Position numbers and translations under genes: made by a program
Notes under the pieces: model-generated
The model's input: only the letters and a program-made list of their open reading frames with translations
Database searches by the model: none
What the model was told of the DNA's origin: nothing
NCBI GenBank assembly: GCA_025464975.1
Contig: JAODMT010000024.1
Location: 248,001-312,000, forward strand
DNA: 64,000 nucleotides
Reading direction: 5' to 3'
Origin: Microbacteriaceae bacterium
GTDB taxonomy: Bacteria; Actinomycetota; Actinomycetes; Actinomycetales; Microbacteriaceae
Shown here: positions 58,176 to 64,000 of the stretch, one piece after another
How the letters are laid out: every line of letters starts with the position of its first letter
Position numbering within the stretch: position 1 is the stretch's first letter

Positions 58176-58814
58176 GTGGCCGCAACCCTCATTCATCTCG
58201 TGCGACATGGCGAGGTACACAACCCTCGGGGCATCCTTTATGGGCGGCTACCCGGATATCATCTGTCCCCTCTCGGCTACCGAATGGCGGACGCCGTAGC
58301 GGCCGAACTCGAGGGTCATCCCGTCTCCGCCCTGTATGCGAGCCCGCTGCTTCGCGCTCAGGAATCGGCCAAACCCTGGGCCGAGAGGTTCGACGTCGAC
58401 ATCGTGACCGACGACCGGTTGATTGAGCCGTTCAACCGATTCGAGGGCGAGAAATTCGAGTTCGGACCCGCGGTGCTCACGAAGCCACGGGTGTGGCCAT
58501 GGGTGATCAACCCCTGGAAGCCGAGCTGGGGTGAGCCGTACGTTAGCGTGGCGGCACGGATGCTCGCGGCCATCGATGACGCGTGGGCCGCGGCCGACGG
58601 CGGAGAGGTCGTCATGGTCAGCCATCAGATGCCAATCGTCATGGTGCAGCGCTCGGTCGCCGGGCAAAAGCTCTTCCACGATCCGCGCAAGCGGCGCTGC
58701 CACCTCTCGAGCATTACCACTCTTCAGAAACAGGGCGACCGGTTCGTCGAAGTCGGCTACCAGGATCCCTCCGCGGAACTGCTTGCCAAGTCAATCGATA
58801 CGGGTGCGGTATGA
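58176..58814 (+). CDS. histidine phosphatase family protein
   Basis: A 212-residue phosphoglycerate-mutase-like phosphatase. LIHLVRHGEVHNP carries the RHG catalytic His at the N-terminus, YASPLLRAQESA supplies the second Arg, and VVMVSHQMPI the second His. It is cytoplasmic. Its substrate is unknown. It starts with GTG and ends in an ATGA overlap with the thioredoxin-like lipoprotein, so it heads the cytochrome c maturation operon, a conserved arrangement in actinobacteria. Confidence 0.92.
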   Translation: MAATLIHLVRHGEVHNPRGILYGRLPGYHLSPLGYRMADAVAAELEGHPVSALYASPLLRAQESAKPWAERFDVDIVTDDRLIEPFNRFEGEKFEFGPAVLTKPRVWPWVINPWKPSWGEPYVSVAARMLAAIDDAWAAADGGEVVMVSHQMPIVMVQRSVAGQKLFHDPRKRRCHLSSITTLQKQGDRFVEVGYQDPSAELLAKSIDTGAV

Positions 58815-59413
58815 GGGTACGACTGTTGGCGTCGGCAGCCGCCATCGGCCTGGTCGGAATGCTCCTCCTGAGCGGGTGCTCGAGCAGCGACAACCTCGCG
58901 AGCGCCTACGGAAGCGGGAGCGGAACCAACTACACGGATGACTCGGGCGTTCCGGTCCTCGTGAAGGAGGCCAATCGCGCCAAGCCGGTCAACTTCAGCT
59001 CGACCACCGAGGACGGCATGCCGCTCAAGGCGTCGGACTACCGCGGCAAGGTCGTCGTGGTGAATTTCTGGTACGCGAGCTGCGCCCCGTGTCGGGCCGA
59101 GGCGCCGATCCTGCAGAACCTGTACGACACGTACCAGCAAAAGGGCGTCTCGTTCATCGGGGTGAACATCTTCGATCAGCCCGCCGCCGCGCTTGCGTTC
59201 GAGAAGGAACACAACGTCACGTATCCGTCGGTCATGGACGTGGACAGCGGCGCGGTGCGGATCGCCTTCGCCGGAGCCGTCTCGCCGACGGCCACCCCCA
59301 CAACCTTCGTGCTGGATAAAAAGGGTCGCATCGCCGCGCGGATCGTTGGGGAGCTCCAGTCCACGTCGATCCTCAACACCCTGATCTCCGACACTCTTGC
59401 CGAAGGCAACTAG
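58811..59413 (+). CDS. TlpA/ResA-type thiol-disulfide oxidoreductase lipoprotein
   Basis: A 200-residue extracytoplasmic protein. MLLLSGCSS is a lipobox with Cys23, followed by a thioredoxin-like AhpC/TSA-Redoxin domain with NFWYASCAPCRAEAP (Cys91, Cys94) and FVLDKKGRI. In System II cytochrome c biogenesis it keeps apocytochrome CXXCH cysteines reduced, fed with electrons by CcdA, the next gene. The first ATG overlaps the phosphatase stop. Confidence 0.93.
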   Translation: MRVRLLASAAAIGLVGMLLLSGCSSSDNLASAYGSGSGTNYTDDSGVPVLVKEANRAKPVNFSSTTEDGMPLKASDYRGKVVVVNFWYASCAPCRAEAPILQNLYDTYQQKGVSFIGVNIFDQPAAALAFEKEHNVTYPSVMDVDSGAVRIAFAGAVSPTATPTTFVLDKKGRIAARIVGELQSTSILNTLISDTLAEGN

Positions 59414-60171
59414 TGGACAACCCGATCTCCCAGCTGGTGCTCGGCGGTAATCTCGCCATCGCGCTTCCGATCACTCTGCTGGCCGGGCTCATCACCTTCG
59501 CCTCGCCATGCGTTCTTCCTCTCGTGCCCGGATATCTCGCCTACATCGGCGGTTTCGCCGGGCCGGCTGAGCGGAACGTGCGCGGCGCACGACAGCGCGG
59601 ACGGCTGCTCACAGGCGTGGCACTGTTCGTGCTGGGCTTCAGCGTCGTCTTCATCGCGCTCAACGTGGTCGCCGCCGCGGCCGGCGCGCTTCTCATCCCC
59701 TGGTTCGGTCTCATCACCCGAATAGCGGGCGCCGTCCTGATTCTCATGGGTCTTGTCTTTGTCGGCCAGTTCGGCTTCATGCAGCGCGACTTCAAACCGC
59801 GGTGGCGCACGACTGCTGGACTGGCCGGGGCACCGTTGCTCGGCGTCGTGTTCGCTCTCGGGTGGGTGCCGTGTATCGGACCAACCCTCACCGCGGTACT
59901 CTCGTTCAGTGCCGGCAGCGGGAACGCCGGGCGCGGAGTGCTGCTCGGCGTCGCGTATTGCGTCGGCCTTGGCATCCCGTTCCTGCTCGTGGCGCTCGGC
60001 CTCGATTGGGTGACCGGTTCGGTCGCATGGCTGAAACGCCACGTCCGGGTCATCAACGTCATCGGTGGGTCGCTGCTGATCGCCATCGGAATTCTCATGG
60101 TCTCCGGGCTGTGGCAAATATTCATTTCACAATTGCAGGGGGTGATCGTCGGCTATGAGTCGCCCCTCTGA
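59413..60171 (+). CDS. CcdA/DsbD-type membrane thiol reductant transporter
   Basis: A 252-residue protein with six helices. FASPCVLPLVPGYLAYIGG in helix 1 and ALGWVPCIGPTL in helix 4 hold the paired Cys that shuttle electrons from cytoplasmic thioredoxin to the outside. It serves the ResA-like protein. A GTG start overlaps the upstream TAG. Its end overlaps resB by 17 bases. Confidence 0.95.
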   Translation: MDNPISQLVLGGNLAIALPITLLAGLITFASPCVLPLVPGYLAYIGGFAGPAERNVRGARQRGRLLTGVALFVLGFSVVFIALNVVAAAAGALLIPWFGLITRIAGAVLILMGLVFVGQFGFMQRDFKPRWRTTAGLAGAPLLGVVFALGWVPCIGPTLTAVLSFSAGSGNAGRGVLLGVAYCVGLGIPFLLVALGLDWVTGSVAWLKRHVRVINVIGGSLLIAIGILMVSGLWQIFISQLQGVIVGYESPL

Positions 60172-61837
60172 TCATTTCGACTCCCCGGCGCCGGAACCCA
60201 AGGTGCCAGGCATCGCTCAGCCGAGCCTCGGTCTCATCGGCTACCTCCGGTTTTTCTGGCGGCAGCTCACCAGCATGCGCACGGCACTCGTCCTGCTGCT
60301 CATGCTCGCGATCGCCGCCGTGCCCGGGTCGCTATTTCCGCAGCGGAGCTCCGACCCCAACGGTGTGACGCTCTACTTCTCCACCAATCCGAGCCTCGCC
60401 CCGGTGCTCGACAAATTCCAGCTGTTCGACGTGTATTCGTCGGCGTGGTTCTCGGCCATCTATCTGCTGCTGTTCATATCGCTCATCGGCTGCGTCATCC
60501 CGCGGGCCACCCACCACGTCAAGGCTCTCGCCTCCCCGCCCCCGAAGACTCCCGCTCGCCTCGATCGCCTCGCCGCTTTCAGCGCGTTCGAGGTCGTTCC
60601 CGGGGAGACGGATGCCTCGGGCGACCCGATCACGGCGGCGTCGGCGATTCGGGCCGCTCGGGCGGTCCTGCGCAAGGGCGGATACCGGGTCAGGCTGTTC
60701 GAGGGACGGGAACTGTCGGCCTCGGCCGAACGCGGATATGCACGAGAGACCGGAAATCTGGTCTTCCATGTCGCGCTCATCGGCATCCTCTTCGCCGTCG
60801 GAATCGGCGGAGGATTCGGCTACACCGGCCAGAAGGTTCTCGTGGTCGGTCAGGCGTTCGCGAACGTTCGACTCACCTTCGACTCGTTCAACCCCGGCCG
60901 CTTCTTCACCGACGATGCCCTTGTTCCGTACCGTCTGATCCTCAACAGCTTCACGACCAAGTATGAGCAGCAGAACAAGGACGCCTACGGGCAGCCGATC
61001 GACTACACGGCCAAGGTCACGACCTACGATCAGGCCGGCACCCCGACCAAGTCCGTCATCAAGGTCAACGACCCGCTGCAGATCGGCGGGAACCAGATCT
61101 ACCTGCTCGGCAACGGCTACGCACCATCGATCACGGTGCGCGATCCGAACGGAAAGGTCGTGTACTCGGAGCCGGTCCCCTTCCTCCCCCAGGACACGAA
61201 CCTCACGTCCCTTGGCATCGTCAAGGTACCGGACGGGCTCAGCAGTCAGGTGGGGATGCGCGGGATCTTCTACCCCACGGCAGCGGCGGCGGCGGATGGA
61301 ACTCTCGGCTCGGTGTACCCGGACCTGCAGAATCCGGTGCTCTCGCTGGTGCTGTACTCGGGTGACCTCGGCATCAACAAGGGGCAACCGAAGTCGGTCT
61401 ACACGCTCAACACCGATGGGATGAAGGAACTCGCGGGCCCGACAGCCCTCGATGGGACCAAGGCGCTGCGGCTCAAGCCCGGTCAGACCGCCAAGATTCC
61501 GGGAGGGCTCGGCTCGGTGACATTCGACAACAAGGCCCCGAAATCGGACCCATCGAACCTCGAGCAGAGCGTCCCGAGATTCGCCTCGCTCGACGTGCAT
61601 CGCGATCCGACCCAGGGCTGGGTGTTGTTCTTCGCGATTTGCGTACTCCTCGGACTGCTGACCTCACTGTTCATCCCGCGTCGTCGAGTCTGGATCAAGG
61701 CCGTCGAACTCGGGGACGGGCGGATACGCCTCGAATATGCCGGGCTCGCGCGCGGCGAGGACCCGGGTCTGGATGCCGCTGTCCGGGCGATCGCGGAAAA
61801 ACATTCCCAGCAACTCGGGCTTAGGCTGACACGGTGA
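60155..61837 (+). CDS. resB: cytochrome c biogenesis protein ResB
   Basis: A 560-residue System II haem handling protein. Three N-terminal helices (~37-55, 96-116 and 200-220) and one near the C-terminus (~505-525) flank a large extracytoplasmic domain. It forms the cytochrome c synthase with CcsB. RFFWRQLTSMRTALVLLLML is typical of the first helix, and ARETGNLVFHVALIGILFAV carries the conserved His of the third. ATG lies inside the end of ccdA. Confidence 0.94.
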   Translation: MSRPSDHFDSPAPEPKVPGIAQPSLGLIGYLRFFWRQLTSMRTALVLLLMLAIAAVPGSLFPQRSSDPNGVTLYFSTNPSLAPVLDKFQLFDVYSSAWFSAIYLLLFISLIGCVIPRATHHVKALASPPPKTPARLDRLAAFSAFEVVPGETDASGDPITAASAIRAARAVLRKGGYRVRLFEGRELSASAERGYARETGNLVFHVALIGILFAVGIGGGFGYTGQKVLVVGQAFANVRLTFDSFNPGRFFTDDALVPYRLILNSFTTKYEQQNKDAYGQPIDYTAKVTTYDQAGTPTKSVIKVNDPLQIGGNQIYLLGNGYAPSITVRDPNGKVVYSEPVPFLPQDTNLTSLGIVKVPDGLSSQVGMRGIFYPTAAAAADGTLGSVYPDLQNPVLSLVLYSGDLGINKGQPKSVYTLNTDGMKELAGPTALDGTKALRLKPGQTAKIPGGLGSVTFDNKAPKSDPSNLEQSVPRFASLDVHRDPTQGWVLFFAICVLLGLLTSLFIPRRRVWIKAVELGDGRIRLEYAGLARGEDPGLDAAVRAIAEKHSQQLGLRLTR

Positions 61838-62802
61838 CCGAAACTCTGTCGATGTACTCCCTGACGGCGATCTATTCGGCAATGGCCGTGTACCTCTTCG
61901 CCTTCATCGCATTCACTCTCGACCTCGCCAAGCGGTCCGCGGAAGGGCCGGCTGCGGCGGTCGTCGCGGGCACCCACGTCGGTCAGATGAGCCGTTCCGG
62001 AGCCACAGCGACCCTCGAGCGGGTGGTGGCGCCGCCGGCTACCGTTCAGCGCCGCTCCAATCGATTCGAGCGGGTCGCTTTCGCGCTCACCGTTCTCGGC
62101 TGGGTGCTGCACGTCGGGGGGACCGTGCTCCGCGGGGTCGCTGCCCATCGCGTGCCGTGGGCGAACATGTTTGAGTTCTCGCTCACCGCGTCAGCGATCA
62201 TGGTCGGCGTTTTCATCTTCGTTCAGGTGTGGCAGAACCTGAGATTCCTCGGTGCCTTCATCACCGGGTTCTCCCTCATCATCCTCGGCTTCGGCACGGT
62301 CGGCTTCTACGTCAACGTGGTTCCGCTTCCGCCGGCTCTGCAGTCGTACTGGCTGGTCATCCACGTTTTCGTCGCGACGCTCGGGACCGCGTTCTTCGCA
62401 ATCGGCGCCGGGCTGTCGATGGTGCAGCTGATCCAAGCCCGTCGCGAGGCCAACAAGCTCAACAGATTTCGCTTCCTTGACACCATGCCGAATGCCGAGA
62501 AGCTCGAGAACCTCGCCTACCGGGTGATAGTTGTCGCCTTCGTCTTCTGGACCTTCACCCTCATGGCCGGCGCAATCTGGGCCGAGCACGCGTGGGGCCG
62601 CTACTGGGGCTGGGACACGAAGGAGGTCTGGACCTTCATCATCTGGACCATTTTCGCCGGCTACATCCACGCCAGGGCCACTCGTGGCTGGCGCGGTTCA
62701 CGCTCTGCGTATCTCGCGATCATCGGCTTCGCCGCGGTGATGTTCAACTTCACCATCGTGAACCTGTTCTTCAAGGGACTGCACTCCTACTCCGGTCTGT
62801 AG
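61834..62802 (+). CDS. ccsB: cytochrome c biogenesis protein CcsB/ResC
   Basis: A 322-residue multi-helix protein with the tryptophan-rich haem-binding WGWDTKEVW motif at residues 258-266 and conserved His residues (HVGGTVLRG, LVIHVFVATLG, YIHARATRG). It exports haem and attaches it to apocytochromes together with ResB, completing the System II set encoded here. A GTG start overlaps the resB stop. Confidence 0.95.
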   Translation: MTETLSMYSLTAIYSAMAVYLFAFIAFTLDLAKRSAEGPAAAVVAGTHVGQMSRSGATATLERVVAPPATVQRRSNRFERVAFALTVLGWVLHVGGTVLRGVAAHRVPWANMFEFSLTASAIMVGVFIFVQVWQNLRFLGAFITGFSLIILGFGTVGFYVNVVPLPPALQSYWLVIHVFVATLGTAFFAIGAGLSMVQLIQARREANKLNRFRFLDTMPNAEKLENLAYRVIVVAFVFWTFTLMAGAIWAEHAWGRYWGWDTKEVWTFIIWTIFAGYIHARATRGWRGSRSAYLAIIGFAAVMFNFTIVNLFFKGLHSYSGL

Positions 62803-62815
62803 GCCGGCGCGGGAA

Positions 62816-63301
62816 TCATTCTCCCGGGGAAAGGGCCGCCGCGCATGCGGCCAAGTCGGCGCGGAACCGCACGCGTCGTTTCTCCGGCACGGCGAGGATC
62901 ATCCGCTTCTCGACCGCCCGCGCGACCGTGTTAGCCGCATTGAGCACCTCCCGGCCGTGGGGGGTCAGCCGGGTCGGCAGCGCCCTGCCCTGGGGCGCGA
63001 CGTCGGGACGCGTGACGAGGTCACGCTCCTGCAGACCGCGGAGGACGAGGTTCATAGACTGGCGGCTGACGAACGCTCCCCGTGCCAGGTCGGAACTGGA
63101 CAGACCCGGACTCCGGCCGAGCAGCTCAAGGCAGGAGTGCTGCGCGGCTGTGAGGTCGAGCGGCCGAAGCTCCTCGGTCATCCGGCTGCGGAGGGCCGAC
63201 GCGGCGTGTTTGAGCACGTGGGTCAACGCTTCGTCGAGAGTGCCCGCCCGTTGGGCCTTCTCCTTTTTCTTCGATCCGCTTTTCTTCTTGTTCTTCGCCA
63301 T
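62816..63301 (-). CDS. MarR family regulator with Lys-rich N-terminus
   Basis: A 161-residue protein. The first ~17 residues are very basic (KNKKKSGSKKKEK), followed by a MarR winged helix with LSSSDLARGAFVSRQSMNLVLRGLQERDLV in part and wing ALPTRLTPHG, then a C-terminal dimer helix. The basic tail probably adds non-specific DNA contact. It converges on ccsB by 13 bases and lies downstream of the luciferase-like gene on the same strand (73-base gap), which may be its target. Confidence 0.85.
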   Translation of the reverse strand: MAKNKKKSGSKKKEKAQRAGTLDEALTHVLKHAASALRSRMTEELRPLDLTAAQHSCLELLGRSPGLSSSDLARGAFVSRQSMNLVLRGLQERDLVTRPDVAPQGRALPTRLTPHGREVLNAANTVARAVEKRMILAVPEKRRVRFRADLAACAAALSPGE

Positions 63302-63374
63302 GTCAAGAGTGTGACACCCGCTCGCGGATTAGTCACCACTTGCGGGAATCAGCCACCGGACCGGTCGCAGGCGC

Positions 63375-64000
63375 TCAGCTTTCGGCGAGAATTTCGCGGA
63401 CCCGCGGTGCGACGACCGTGCCGTAGAGCTCGATGCTCTTCATGAGTTTGTCGTGGCCGAGGGTGCCGTTGCTGTATTTGAGATCGAAGCGGTCCAGCCC
63501 GAGGGTCTTGGCGGTTGTTGCGATCTTGTTGGCGACGGTCTGCGGCGATCCGACGTAGAGCGAACCGGTGTCCGCCTCGTGCTCGAAGGATTCCCGGCTC
63601 ATCGGACCCCACCCGCGCTCCCTGCCGATGCGGTTGGTCATCTCGGAGTGGTGCGGCCACAGTTCTTCCCGTGCCTGCTCGTCGGTCTCGGCGATGTGTC
63701 CGGGGGAGTGCACGCCGATCATTGGGGTGGGCTGGCCGAACTGGGCGAGAGCGCGGTGGAACAGGTCGACGTAGGGGGCGAATCGAGCCGGTTCACCGCC
63801 GATGATGGCGAGAGCGAGATTGAAACCGTACCGTGCGGTACGCACCACCGACTCCGGACTGCCGCCCACGCCGACCCAGGTGGTCAGCAGGCCGTCGTCG
63901 ACCCTCGGGAAGACGGACTGATCGCTGAGCGAACTGCGGGTTGCGCCAGACCAGGTGACGGGCTGCTGCGTGCGAAGCTCGGAAAACAGCTCGAGCTTCT
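63375..64000 (-). CDS. LLM-class flavin-dependent oxidoreductase, 5' end missing
   Basis: The frame is open to the window edge and gives at least 208 residues of the bacterial luciferase-like fold. TWVGVGGSPESVVRTARYG is the flavin-binding strand region, followed by PTPMIGVHSPGHIAET, FEHEADTGSLYVGSPQTVANKI (in part) and FDLKYSNGTLGH. It is an FMN- or F420-using monooxygenase or dehydrogenase; the N-terminal part that would decide cofactor lies outside. Stop near 63375. Confidence 0.9.
   Translation of the reverse strand, partial: KLELFSELRTQQPVTWSGATRSSLSDQSVFPRVDDGLLTTWVGVGGSPESVVRTARYGFNLALAIIGGEPARFAPYVDLFHRALAQFGQPTPMIGVHSPGHIAETDEQAREELWPHHSEMTNRIGRERGWGPMSRESFEHEADTGSLYVGSPQTVANKIATTAKTLGLDRFDLKYSNGTLGHDKLMKSIELYGTVVAPRVREILAES

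Overview
The window is about 64 kb of GC-rich chromosome from an actinobacterium, most likely a member of the Microbacteriaceae or a close relative. This rests on the codon bias toward G or C in third positions, many GTG and TTG starts, several apparently leaderless promoters, a 32-residue bS22 ribosomal protein gene beside proC and an excisionase-type HTH gene, a short archaeal-type AspRS, an LAxTG-type wall protein and a 44-bp perfect palindrome of the dispersed-repeat kind. No phage, IS element, CRISPR array or plasmid gene was seen.

Layout. 0-13.5 kb: stress and redox genes. These are a DUF4383 membrane protein, an SDR, a coupled operon of haem-oxygenase-like oxidase, glycosyltransferase and CDGSH protein, tRNA-Arg(ACG), a PadR pair, an ArsR-SRPBCC regulator, a MarR/MFS divergent pair, a SulP carrier, a Usp protein and paired fluoride channels. 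13.9-22.9 kb: an esterase, then an IclR regulator divergent from a complete histidine-utilisation operon (hutH, hutU, an M20 amidohydrolase, hutF, hutI). 23-30.2 kb: a 1088-residue Ig-repeat surface protein, psuG with its sugar kinase, a photolyase and a MarR regulator. 30.6-43.2 kb: an alpha/beta hydrolase, then a large sugar-acid island. The island holds an OtnI-like isomerase, racemase, GntR regulator, Ldh2-type dehydrogenase, LhgO-like oxidase, a cytoplasmic ModA-like protein, FAH hydrolase, uronate-dehydrogenase-like SDR with an MBL-fold lactonase candidate, an MHS-type transporter, otnK and otnC. 43.2-50.6 kb: a ChrB-domain protein, a membrane protein with two ExxE motifs, an Fbp-type ABC importer, and a winged-helix regulator preceded by a cysteine-rich leader peptide. 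50.6-64 kb: housekeeping genes (upp, tadA, proC, bS22, aspS) and the System II cytochrome c maturation operon, ending in an incomplete luciferase-family oxidoreductase.

How it works together. The hut operon should take histidine to glutamate, with the M20 enzyme in the place of HutG. The sugar-acid island most simply feeds C4 acid sugars to dihydroxyacetone phosphate through isomerase, kinase and decarboxylase. Its three divergent promoter regions share an ATAGTAT/ATACTAT element, which suggests one GntR regulon. The importer operon and the ExxE membrane protein share a TAAC-N4-GTTA palindrome. The least-described items are the oxidase-glycosyltransferase-CDGSH operon, the cysteine leader upstream of an orphan winged-helix regulator, and the multi-enzyme sugar-acid island.
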